This document shows positions 23,001-30,983 of a stretch of 57,640 nucleotides of DNA, one piece after another. Position numbers and translations under genes: made by a program. Numbering within the stretch: the stretch's first letter is position 1; each line of letters begins with the position of its first letter. Source of the DNA: Nemertoderma westbladi. Lineage: Eukaryota; Xenacoelomorpha; Nemertodermatida; Nemertodermatidae. The notes beneath the pieces were generated by a model that was not told the origin of the DNA, did not search any database, and saw only the letters and a program-made list of their open reading frames with translations. Location: assembly GCA_032718475.1 (NCBI GenBank), contig JAUCBJ010005654.1:1-57640 (forward strand), read 5' to 3'.

Positions 23001-24985
23001 CCGACGACGGTGAAAGCCAAACTTCTCAAGGAGAGGACAGCGGGAAAGACACTGACAGATCTTATTATGTCAATAAAATGCCTAAAGATCAGGTAAGTAA
23101 ATCCGAGTCTCAACCCAATGACAGAAGGGAACCGGTACAAAAAACCCTTCCTACGTCTCCTAAAAGAATTCAGGTGAGAAAGCCCGAGGAAAGAACAAGT
23201 GTGCACCACATAGCACATGTTAAAGTAAGTAACATCAAGCCCAAATGTGTGCTGTGCGACGGGCCCCACCGTTTAAATGCGTGTGATAAATTCCTGAGGA
23301 AATCACTAAAGGATAGACGTGAAGTCATGTGGGATAAGCGGTTGTGTTATAATTGCCTCAGACGAGGACACCAACGGCGAACCTGTAACTCCGACGCAAG
23401 GTGTGCAAAGTGCGGCGCAAAACATCATATCTTGTTGCACACGGAATTCGAACGAAACAGCCCGAGTCAGGTAAGTGAGTCCGAACTACATGTCCAATTC
23501 AGTGATGTGAACGACACTGATCAATCTGAGATGGAAGGATTCTATACGGACGAGTTCTCCGACCAAAACGAATCCTGTTACCTAATAAACACCACCGCAG
23601 TGTATCGAGCACTCGTACATGAGAAAGACACAGACAGCGACCTTACCTTAACTACTTCCGATCAACAACCATCTTGGAAAGCGCCAACTTCCAATCTAGG
23701 AATCCGAGAATTTCCTGTAGTCCAGTTACGGGTCCACGGACCTCAGAAGAGCTATATAGTGAACGCCCTCCTGGACTCCGGTAGCACAGGAACATTCATC
23801 GATAAAGAACTAGCCGAAGTCATCTTTGCTGGACAACCCAAGTTCCGAACCAAGCTAAACATGTCAGGGATCATGCAGGTTTGGAATTCTACTGTAGCTG
23901 CCGACTATTATATAGGTGAGTTGTCCACCCCCCAGGACGAACTAGGAGAACATAGCATCAGGTCAGTGAAAATGGTGGCTATAAAGAACTTCGCTACTAC
24001 TCAAGCAGACCTTTATAATTGGGACGAGGATGAGAGCATCCAACATCTTAACATACCTCGATTCCAGACTGATTATCCTGGAGTGCAAATACTCATCGGC
24101 CAAAACGCGCATGAGGCGCTGGAGACATTAGAGAAACGACCTGCTCAACCGCAGCCACTACAGACCTATGCGGTAAGAACTAGAGTAGGTTGGTACCTTA
24201 CTGGACCTTCCCGTAGAACGCTCAGGGAAAGACTGCTTCAAGATCGCGTCTGCCAGGTGAGTGAATGGGAAGATGATACTAGTGAGGGAGATGACCCAAC
24301 TGAGGGAACACCACACTCCTCAGATAATGACAATCTTAGCTCCAATGTAGATCAATGGAGATATTGCCCCAAGAAGTTTAATCCAACAGACATCGCTTCC
24401 AGAGGAGCAACTCCTCAAGAACTGACAGATACTATAGACCGGTTAGGTGAACCCGACTTCCTGAGTAAGGAGAATGAATGGCCTCCCCATCTTACTCCGA
24501 CTGAGATTAGACCAGCCAAGGGAGCGGAGAAAGTCGAACCTGAAACCCGGACGGGTGGATCGGAGTTATTTGAACCCGGGATAGATCTGTCGGTATTACA
24601 TGTTGCCAGGGACGACGCCGTGGATCTGGGCCTCCCCTCCGCGAGTGGATCCTTCATGAAGATCAGAGAGAGCGATTGGAGCTCTGGAACATCAGACGTC
24701 TCGCAGGGACTCTCACCTCTCCTGCAGAGAGCGACGGACCACTATAGCTCCTGGAATCGGCTTTGTGACGCCGTCATATACTTTGAGCGATGTTTCTATC
24801 GTCACTATTCCAGGACGAAGAGGAAACCTGAAATTGTATTCAGGATGCAGCGACTCAATCACCCAGTCGGTCGTTTGTGTTTATCGGAAGGGAATGGAGG
24901 ACTCTCCGGAAACTGTGGAAGGCAAGATTCTCTTCCCACGACCACCTCCCTAATCCTTCAAACATCTAGGGACTCCATAACTTAA
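20057..24985 (+). CDS. BEL/Pao gag-protease polyprotein, RT and integrase deleted (1642 aa)
   Basis: Residues 1-370 are a charged N-terminus. About 375-455 is an Ala/Glu/Lys-rich coiled coil with a 13-residue internal repeat. Around 780-960 is a DUF1759-like gag domain (MKWLPFNEYYKDNI, YLIECLEGSPK). From 1064 there are Cys/His knuckles (CVLCDGPHRLNAC, CYNCLRRGHQRRTC, CAKCGAKHHILLH) that would bind RNA. The aspartic protease motif LDSGSTGTF has its Asp near 1240, and GWYLTGP follows. Then, where the reverse transcriptase should start, the frame passes through an acidic linker to WRYCPKKFNPTDIASRG (1434), which is the end of RNase H, then DFLSKENEWP and the start of the integrase zinc region (YSSWNRL). 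RT and the integrase core are absent, yet the frame is open throughout. Function: structural capsid and processing only; replication enzymes must come from another element. Confidence 0.9.
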   Translation: MSDTKQNLSDSLLDVTICDSDREVQQSGRKSSSPPTVRKVIPPVVITEPRLVQHRRSIIGTRAQVKRDQKAAEQQQPTSQELIPQRPSSSSSEDTVELTPESGAEMTDAVYTDPLLILPAAVLAGLLIAVEEHQIDWARSQRSTRDSYAGYTSEELKSIVESQWNFPGPGLPFDLSEAAWEDIHRMGVAKETIDPAVWKRSAAGYAQGFFSSMERVERQLLQQSQGPQEQGSLLYQVRERVLRIRLILSAFEEASKRKQDTSLQVAVKTWFQRVNLQVRGTAQWKAQLEERSTHGESTDATFSQVESEATAEKPHKRDAIDIYLSDYQRFVGDEELRRRLDGLSPNSEGAQRVLDAIDVDRLAANQAKFDEQLRIARDREEQVKKKRIEDRKKAAVVAAEAERKAAAAKAKAAEAVAEAAAEAKAAEAVAEAAAEAKVAEAERKAADETTQLELENIQENQDCINKQLAASNMQMMNRSTPKRQGYTSSEEGDTTDTEGGRNRSRLSRRKRTFHRQKLPDLPPAVRRQLNNTNLGSTEPTDQIIKIERLPTIVDEPEIIRPVLEITPSVIDIPVLPETTSKFPLYSTKLPVPRRTAPDTVQVLDPERIIHNLSPVVPRPPATTLATPASAVEWVDERRRGMDILLGQMQETVQQFKGTVRESRLELQEVQQSIALERDKLVNTQRGIPPPSVTMCQPVRSEVSHAQGVEPTRIYTASEVETPIVNPIKGNYRPVDNDIPYRTDHNPRNLYTDNSILNNTMAQESFTRQMARTEARQAVKVGEIVKFNGDEMKWLPFNEYYKDNIQNSVLSNGEKLRYLIECLEGSPKLMALRFIGHPDGLRQVWDTLNIRYGNRNNIAGYLYAKLVAPRKFISSGIIEFSDEIQEICRQLDWLGKSHEYQSAMVIRAVASTLPKGGVGTRWDKKVLYMMEQQRRDPTMADLMSFLDGEVKLQLLRQSREKTLENKVSEKPVSRRRVTPVCYTDDGESQTSQGEDSGKDTDRSYYVNKMPKDQVSKSESQPNDRREPVQKTLPTSPKRIQVRKPEERTSVHHIAHVKVSNIKPKCVLCDGPHRLNACDKFLRKSLKDRREVMWDKRLCYNCLRRGHQRRTCNSDARCAKCGAKHHILLHTEFERNSPSQVSESELHVQFSDVNDTDQSEMEGFYTDEFSDQNESCYLINTTAVYRALVHEKDTDSDLTLTTSDQQPSWKAPTSNLGIREFPVVQLRVHGPQKSYIVNALLDSGSTGTFIDKELAEVIFAGQPKFRTKLNMSGIMQVWNSTVAADYYIGELSTPQDELGEHSIRSVKMVAIKNFATTQADLYNWDEDESIQHLNIPRFQTDYPGVQILIGQNAHEALETLEKRPAQPQPLQTYAVRTRVGWYLTGPSRRTLRERLLQDRVCQVSEWEDDTSEGDDPTEGTPHSSDNDNLSSNVDQWRYCPKKFNPTDIASRGATPQELTDTIDRLGEPDFLSKENEWPPHLTPTEIRPAKGAEKVEPETRTGGSELFEPGIDLSVLHVARDDAVDLGLPSASGSFMKIRESDWSSGTSDVSQGLSPLLQRATDHYSSWNRLCDAVIYFERCFYRHYSRTKRKPEIVFRMQRLNHPVGRLCLSEGNGGLSGNCGRQDSLPTTTSLILQTSRDSIT
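22951..24263 (+). promoter_or_regulatory. Cluster of consensus 5' splice sites inside the gag-protease ORF
   Basis: Near-perfect donors occur at 22952 (AAG/GTAAGTGAG), 23093 (CAG/GTAAGTAA), 23174 (CAG/GTGAGA), 23225 (AAA/GTAAGTAA), 23471 (CAG/GTAAGTGAG) and 24257 (CAG/GTGAGTGAA). All are on the coding strand and five of the six are translated as a recurring VSE/VSK/VSN. They could serve subgenomic splicing to the ORFs at 26613-28156. No experimental support. Confidence 0.45.
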
Positions 24986-26612
24986 CAACATATGGAGTGG
25001 GTGTGTGACTCGATTATTTTATATTATTTTATTATTTTTATATTTACGTATGTATTACTATGTAATTTTATTATAATCGTTTTCTTTAATTTTATTCAGT
25101 AGAATGTTATTTTAGCGATTATTTAGTAGATTAGTGCAATATATATTCGCGTTTATTACTTAATTACGTATATATTATATTTAATGCGACGGCAAGAAAT
25201 AATTCTTTTCTTCTTTCCTTACTGTCCGTATCATATTATAAATACGTGACTACAGTAAGATGAAATGTCCGTACTTATTAAAGTACAATAAAGCCACTAC
25301 TATATTTAAGTATTATTGGTAGGCAGAGTATTAGGAATGCAAAGTTCAGATCCTCGTGTCTCGGCTAAACCAAGCTCTGGGTAGACCTTGGAAACGACTT
25401 GCCTCTTCACACTGACATTGCTTCGTGCGATATTGCTCTCATACCGTATATTAAATAATACATATAGTAGCGTGATGTCCCTTTAACAGTAGCGTATAAC
25501 GCAAAATAAATCTGTTAAACCCTTTGACCATCTGTAATTCTAGTCGATTAAGATATCGTGGCACCCACCGATATACTTGAAAGACAAATTATAGAATCAG
25601 TGGTTAACGTCCCCAGACAAGTTCTGGAATAAATCGGTGCCCATCTCAAATATTAATTATTTAATATTTGCAAATCTAATAAGTCAAAATCTGTAAAATT
25701 CAGATCCTTCAACAATTCTAGTCAATTAAGATATCGTAGCATTTACCGATATTCTTAAAAAGACAATTGTCATAGAATTAAGGATCTTGTGTCCCCAGAC
25801 ATGTTCTGGAATCCAAATATGTCCATTTAATTATCAAATAATAAAATTTCAGGGAATCAATTTAAATTCATGCCTTTTAATGAATTTAATAAATTGCCAT
25901 TTTACGCAATTTATAAAGTTCCCAAAATTCCATTAATTAATAAATCAAGGGAGCGGAGATTTATCTTATCATGCGTATGAGTGTGTGAAAGTCTCCCAAA
26001 CATAGTCAATAGCCGATAAAATTCATAAAGTCATGTATAAAACAGAACATTGACTATTAAAGAATACTATTAAATAACATCCCAGATCTGTATGCATTGG
26101 AACTACCCTAATTCTACCGCTAGCTTTGCATAATGTCACCATAGCAACAACCACGCTAGAATTAGAATTGAGTTAAAAGAACAATAGAAAGCCTGTCCCA
26201 TTGAATAGCATAGAGAATAAATAGCGCACTACTAGTATCCAAGGATACATAATAATACAGTGACATTCTGGAAGGCATTGACTAACGGACAAATGGCCCG
26301 AATGTGTGTAATTTGTGACAAGTTGTGTGTGTGGTATTTGTGAGTTTATAGGTGAATGTTACTGCTAAGGTGTGTTTACAGTAGCCAGTCGCAATCGTAA
26401 AAGTAACCTAACTCCAAGGAAAACCTGAAGTACATCTAAGACTTTGGGACGGACAGTCGAGTGACTTGTGTCGGTTGTCGTTGTCGTTGTGCGGCTACGT
26501 CGTTGGCGAAAGTACAGCGGCGACGACACATCGGCGCTGAGGATCTCGTACTGTCCGGGGGTTAATTGGAGTAGGCAGCGACGCTCGCTCGCCTAAATAT
26601 AAACTCCTTATA
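24986..26612 (+). other. Non-coding internal region of the retrotransposon
   Basis: AT-rich. Two diverged copies of a segment of about 180 bp lie at 25535-25645 and 25714-25825 (shared words ATTAAGATATCGT, ACCGATAT, GTCCCCAGACA, GTTCTGGAAT). Nearer the next ORF it becomes GC-richer with TCGTTGTCGTTG-type repeats (26465-26545), which may be a promoter or untranslated leader for the downstream ORFs. Confidence 0.55.
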
Positions 26613-27110
26613 ATGTGGATAAACTCATATATAGCAGACATGACGGAGTTGATAGAAGATGGTCTTGGTATCGGGGAGCGATATACTCTACTTTTACAAG
26701 CGTTTGTTGATAGCTTAATACGCGGCGACGTTAGTCCAACTGCTGCAGAGGACGATGGTCGTTATATCGAACCGACAATGTCCCAAGTGCAGCTCTCGCG
26801 CGAGTTGGACTATAGAAAATTCGCTGCTCGATATACGCAGCGTAATGGTACGTATATGGTCTTCTTAACTACTGGTCATCCTATCGATTTACACGATACG
26901 GACAATGTCGACACCAAAAGGGAAATGGTACGATTGAAATATCCTACCCAGCGGAGGCGGAACGATAAACCGAGAATGGAACACGAGAATTCTATTCGAA
27001 ACAGACTCGAAAGAGAAGACGTTGAGGAGCCGGATAAACGCAGCGACTTCAACGATTATCTGGAATTCCTGATAGAAACATATCTCAATATTGCCAGTCA
27101 ACAAATCTAG
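26613..27110 (+). CDS. Unrecognised ORF in retrotransposon 3' region (165 aa)
   Basis: An open frame of 165 codons, locally richer in G+C than its surroundings. It has an acidic start (DMTELIEDGLGIGERY), a hydrophobic middle (YMVFLTTGHPIDLHD), a basic stretch (KYPTQRRRNDKPR) and an acidic C-terminus. No signal peptide, membrane segment or motif known to me. The start is the first ATG after a stop; a second ATG at 26640 is possible. Position after gag-pol would suit an env-like or accessory gene, but it has no envelope features. It may be host sequence captured by the element. Confidence 0.5.
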   Translation: MWINSYIADMTELIEDGLGIGERYTLLLQAFVDSLIRGDVSPTAAEDDGRYIEPTMSQVQLSRELDYRKFAARYTQRNGTYMVFLTTGHPIDLHDTDNVDTKREMVRLKYPTQRRRNDKPRMEHENSIRNRLEREDVEEPDKRSDFNDYLEFLIETYLNIASQQI

Positions 27111-27145
27111 AAACTCGATATCCTCAAGGTATACATCATGACCGC

Positions 27146-27334
27146 ATGGTAGAACTCAAACGGCTCGATTCCCCTATGATGTATCTTACCACCGATCGAC
27201 CGCTACCTGTTGTACCGAATAGCTTCGAACGGATGGAGGAATATTGTAAGCTGGAGAAAGATCACTCGCGTTTCCCCTACAAGACGTACGTTTTTGGGTA
27301 TTATTACGGTAAATGCCCTAGACCCAGCCAATAA
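27146..27334 (+). CDS. Unrecognised small ORF in retrotransposon 3' region (62 aa)
   Basis: It follows the 165-aa ORF after 35 bp in another frame. The text is protein-like (YLTTDRPLPVVPNSFERM, FPYKTYVFGYYYGKCPRP), so the two may be parts of one gene separated by a frameshift or a small intron. No family recognised. Confidence 0.35.
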   Translation: MVELKRLDSPMMYLTTDRPLPVVPNSFERMEEYCKLEKDHSRFPYKTYVFGYYYGKCPRPSQ

Positions 27335-27949
27335 ACGGAAAGACATAAACATCCACGGAAACGTTGTGTTAAACACAGTGGTGTTCGTTATATTTACTGG
27401 AGTTTCGAGCGAAACTTGTTTGACGTATCACCTATGCTCACTCGGCTCTAACGATCCTAGAGTAAACCTACGATCAGAGTCCCGTAATACTCGGTCAAAC
27501 CTCATCATTCCTTAGTTGGACCTCAGACCTGCGATCCTGGTGGTGTCGCGGATCCTCGCGGACGGTATTCACTGTTCAAGATCTAGTGCTACCCTAACAA
27601 TTAATCGGTAACACTCCGACAGTGATTTCTAGCTAGCCGCCCATCTTACCTAGCCGGATTATGACGCAGACACCTAATATCACTATCCAACCGTATGGTC
27701 GTCCCGTTTAACGCAATACAACCCTTCATCAAGGTGAAGGAGAGCGTTGTACGACACGAGTTAAACGCTATTCTATAAAGATCAACAAAGAAACCTGCGT
27801 TTGTTCAGATAAACGTAAGTTATAACAGTAAGTCCAATCGATAAACGAATTGGCCTTATCTCAGTTCGATTGGGAAACCTCGAATCTCAAAGAAGATATC
27901 AAGCTTAGAAAACCCTATTCTCTGCGAGAGTTTTGGACGAACGTATCCC
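27335..27949 (+). other. Retrotransposon 3' region without a clear gene
   Basis: GC content is moderate and short protein-like frames occur, but each is interrupted. A frame entering at about 27850 runs to 28010. I would treat 26613-28156 as one decayed accessory region. Confidence 0.4.
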
Positions 27950-28156
27950 ATGACAAGCGGAGGAAAATCAGCTCGAGGAGAAGCATATCGAAATGGACGA
28001 GACACCGACCGTAAACCCAAACCTTTTAAGGCAATCATATTGCACCCTTCACCCAGGAGTTATGGCCCTCCTAGTAAAGTGGCTTCCCCCAAAGAGAAAA
28101 AGACTCTTGCTAGCCTTAAGAAACTGCGTAAACGCCGTCCGCGCAAGAAAGACTAA
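27950..28156 (+). CDS. Small basic ORF next to the 3' LTR (68 aa)
   Basis: Rich in Lys, Arg, Ser and Pro, ending KKLRKRRPRKKD, like a nucleic-acid-binding or nuclear-localisation tail. It overlaps another protein-like frame that precedes it (with LREFWTNVSHDKRRK, ending near 28010), so an ancestral reading frame may have shifted here. The frame is also open upstream of the ATG. No family recognised. Confidence 0.35.
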   Translation: MTSGGKSARGEAYRNGRDTDRKPKPFKAIILHPSPRSYGPPSKVASPKEKKTLASLKKLRKRRPRKKD

Positions 28157-28234
28157 CTGTTTAGAGTATTTTTATATTTTAGAAACTGTGATTTTGTATA
28201 TTTTATAGACTTAAATCCCATTTTCTGGGAGTGG

Positions 28235-29449
28235 TGTAAAAGCTTTTGTGGGATAACTGATTCGTTTGCCTTGTTGGCCAGTTCCCCCCCAGTCGCTAAG
28301 AATACTCTCAAAGTGATCCATAACTAAAAATAGTGCAAGTTACCAGCTTATTGGCTGATTTGCTGTACGCAGGCATCTGGGCTCTGTTTAATCGGCCAAC
28401 AAGCCTAGGGAGGTTGCGTCATAGCCTTGTTTTGTATCTCCCAATAGAATTTGAGTTATCCTTGATTTTGACCTATCACAGAGTACTGAACTGAAAATTT
28501 CCTATCTCACTGCTCTTTCTCTGTGTTGAACGGGAGCTTCGTGGAATAAGGGAGTTGGTATCCTCGTATAGAGCAGTAGTCACCGAGTTTTTCAAAGCCA
28601 CGAAAGAACGGCTTTTTAGTGTTTTGTGCTTTCTGCTTTTTAGCTCAACACTAGTAGGTTTAATTACAAGGACATATATCCTTTAGCTGACGAAACAAAC
28701 ACTCTGCAATTTCGTAATCACTGCATACTGCAGTACTGCATACACTGCATACTGTGTAATACTGTGCATACTTTTATATTGTTATACTGCTATTTACTGT
28801 CAGTTCTTCATAATATGGTTGATGAATTATTATATTTGGAATAACGAGAAATAACCCCGAAACCCAATATTCTTGATATACCGAAGGTAAGAGAGAAAGG
28901 TTACAGATAAACGATTGTGACTTATGTTAAAGTGGTTTGAAGTGAATCTAATGTTATTTGATAGACCCTACATGAGTCAGTCTGTGTTCCTTTTATATGT
29001 GACTAAAATCAGTGAAGATCGGCAGATTAGTGTGCAGTATTGTGCAGCATTGTGTATGAGTGAGTCTGTTAAAGAAGCATTCCTAAAGAATGCGCCATAT
29101 ATGTGAATTATAATTAAGCCATATCGTTGTGAGTAGTTTAAGTCATAACTCTGTTTATGTAGATAAAGCGCCACGTCCTAAAGGAACTGTTAATATTCCC
29201 GAAGGTAAATAATATTGTCAGAGATTATATAATACTGTCAGTCGAATAATACATTAGGCTTACATAGCAACAAAATTAAACCGTCGAACCCAATCTCCCG
29301 GGAATATCCAGCGGGTGAATGGTCGCGCACGGATTGGTTTCGACTAGTGTAGTGAATCAAATACTTGTCATAGGCTAAAAAGCGATTTAATATCTAGAAG
29401 ACATCTTAATTTGGCGGGTTAAACTGCCAAAGGTCTGAAAGCGCGAACA
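28235..29449 (+). repeat. 3' long terminal repeat
   Basis: Matches 16654-17867 with one substitution and one extra base seen. The preceding GGGAGTGG could be a short polypurine tract. The LTR ends in ACA followed by the target duplication ATACG. Confidence 0.95.
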
Positions 29450-29454
29450 ATACG
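29450..29454. repeat. Target site duplication ATACG, right
   Basis: Identical to 16649-16653. It forms part of the HECT coding sequence before the insertion. Confidence 0.9.
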
Positions 29455-29964
29455 CCTCTAAACAAGCGACGACCTTTGATTTGATGACTGCATCACTGTC
29501 GTGTTTTTCGAAAGACAGCACAGAATGTTTTATTGTGGAGTCTTTTCTTAGAGTCCGTAGTTCTCCAGGATTGAACTCTCGAATTACGATCAACGGCTTA
29601 CTGTAGCTTATAATTTGAGGCCGACCCCTCGGCGATCTAAGACTCCTAATGACATTCCGATTCTGACTACGAACTGTAGGAATACTAGTACACGCTATGC
29701 CAATAGATCGGCCGCTCATACCTGACAAGGTTTGAAAGGGTCTATTTGCCGCTGGAGAATAAGGAGCAAATGCATTCTGAAGCTCACGCAACAACCCTCG
29801 CCTATTGATTGATGGCTCCGCTTCCACTGTCACAGAATCTCTCAGGTTGGTGTTGATGTTGGTGGTTGTTTGTCCACAAGAAGAACAATATCTATCCTGC
29901 GGCTTAAGGACACTCCACATTCACAAATGAAGGTTTGGGTTGATTCACCTCGTTCTCTTTCCAT
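29450..29964 (-). pseudogene. HECT ubiquitin ligase-like gene, 5' part with zinc ribbon
   Basis: From Met 29920 the minus frame reads CSSCGQ, then a Ser/Pro/Arg-rich linker including SPRGRPQIISYSKPLIVI, then VLSFEKHDSDAVIKSKVVACLEA, and then enters the 3' LTR (29449). The last 21 residues of that ORF, to 29387, are LTR-derived. Without the LTR element (one ATACG copy kept) the frame continues into 16653 with no stop. From 29920 to the stop at 12091, with both insertions removed, it would be 688 codons. Met 29920 is directly preceded by an in-frame TGA. In the next frame, Met 29964 opens a short stretch with TFICECGVSL; joined to LKPQDRYCSSCG it would give CxC and CxxC pairs of a zinc ribbon, so a 1-nt deletion near 29905 probably hides the true start. 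Confidence 0.7.
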
Positions 29965-30417
29965 TTCATCAAGACTGTAGATTATGAGTAGGCCTACCAG
30001 GTTATTGCAGTTTGCAGTAGTATTTCTATTATTATTAATTCCAGTATAGTTTATTTTGAGTCTAACTACCGGTTTCTGTTACTTTCAGTAGGCCTCCTAC
30101 CTTAAGTTCAGTAATCCTATTAGGGTACAGTTTTATTAAGGTTGATCTGAACAAACCAAGCAATACCAACTACCAGTATGTAAGACAGACAAAAATAGGA
30201 CGTTCATTCGTTCACTCACGGGGATCAGTTCTTATAACAACCGGACCACATCGGTACTCTACCTAGCCAGCACTGCAGTGTTGCAGTTGTCTTAAGTGTG
30301 AGTGTCGTTATTATATGCATTTTGGGGTTTAAACAAAATAAACATTTATATTTAAATGTCCCTCGAGAAGAATTATATTCTAGAATAATGGCAAAATAAC
30401 CAATAGAATACCAAGTA
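29965..30417 (-). promoter_or_regulatory. Presumed 5' region of the HECT cargo gene
   Basis: Sequence between the first plausible start codon of the HECT gene (29964, minus strand) and the right subterminal array. It must hold the promoter if the gene is expressed from the transposon. TAGGCCT words and ACCGGT occur; no TATA box was identified. Confidence 0.35.
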
Positions 30418-30717
30418 AAAAATATTTTATTACGCGTAAAAAAATCATTTATTACGCGTAAAAAAATCATTTATTACGCGTAAAAAAATCATTTATTACG
30501 CGTAAAAAAATCATTTATTACGCGTAAAAAAATAATTTATTACGCGTAAAAAAATAATTTATTACGCGTAAAAAAACAATTTATTACGCATAAAAAAATC
30601 GTTTATTTACACGTAAAAAAATATTTTTTTACACGTAAAAAATCATTTATTATGTGTAAAAAATTGCTTTTTTGAGGTGAAAATATTAACGAATAAAAAC
30701 ACCAAATGTATGCCATA
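30418..30717 (-). repeat. Right terminal inverted repeat with ACGCGT subterminal array
   Basis: Reverse-complement counterpart of 10661-11150, with about 11 units, 7 of them with perfect ACGCGT, degenerating toward the outer end in the same order as at the left. It is shorter than the left array (300 bp against 490 bp), so the arrays have expanded or contracted independently. Confidence 0.9.
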
Positions 30718-30723
30718 CAGGTG
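30718..30723. repeat. Target site duplication CAGGTG, right
   Basis: Right partner of 10655-10660. Confidence 0.8.
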
Positions 30724-30983
30724 CAGTACAGCTCAGTGCAGTACCAGTAATTTTTGGTTCCCTAGCTTCTGGGCTTTATTGTTTATTGTTTAAGAACAAT
30801 TCCCACACAAAGCATGCAGCACAGTGGTAATATACTGAAAAATATAATAATGTATGTATATTATGTAAATACCGGTAGTGTAATTATTGTACTAAACATA
30901 ATAATTCATACTCTGTGTAGATGGTGACTGGACGAGCAAGCCCATCATTACTCAACTCACCATTTACACTCAATAACAAAACA
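30724..30983. other. AT-rich flank of the DNA transposon
   Basis: No ORF or repeat recognised. The CAGGTG target copy lies at its left edge and the 154-bp satellite begins shortly after. Confidence 0.4.

Larger units (their letters stand above)
16654..29449 (+). mobile_element. BEL/Pao-type LTR retrotransposon, 12.8 kb, non-autonomous
   Basis: Direct repeats of about 1215 bp begin TGTAAAAGC and end GCGAACA. The target duplication ATACG is at 16649-16653 and 29450-29454. The internal ORF has gag (DUF1759-like), zinc knuckles and an aspartic protease in BEL/Pao order. Reverse transcriptase, most of RNase H and integrase are missing, so the element depends on a partner. The leader between the 5' LTR and gag is 2.2 kb and about 3.2 kb lies behind the ORF, making it unusually long for the group. 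The LTRs show only two differences that I could find (T/C at 16739 against 28320, and one extra C near 28584), so the insertion is recent. No primer-binding site starting with TGG is obvious after the 5' LTR. Confidence 0.93.
10661..30717. mobile_element. Composite DNA transposon with 6-bp TSD, carrying a HECT gene and two nested insertions
   Basis: The ends TATGGCATACATTTGG (10661) and its reverse complement (ending 30717) are inverted repeats of about 80 bp with one 4-nt indel. They are flanked by identical CAGGTG words at 10655-10660 and 30718-30723, which is a 6-bp target duplication. Inside each end is an array of a 21-22 bp repeat with an ACGCGT core, in opposite orientation. Cargo from the left: a transposase C-terminal remnant (plus), then a HECT-type gene (minus) interrupted at 12302-15258 and 16654-29449. 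Subtracting both insertions with one copy of each TSD leaves about 4.3 kb. A 6-bp duplication together with an rve-like transposase would fit several superfamilies; I cannot choose one (IS3EU-like is a guess). Confidence 0.8.

Noticed and set aside
10661-30717. Maverick/Polinton element (6-bp TSD, long inverted repeats, integrase)
   Set aside because: No DNA polymerase B, ATPase, protease or capsid genes, and termini do not start with AG; the interior size without nested insertions is only about 4.3 kb.
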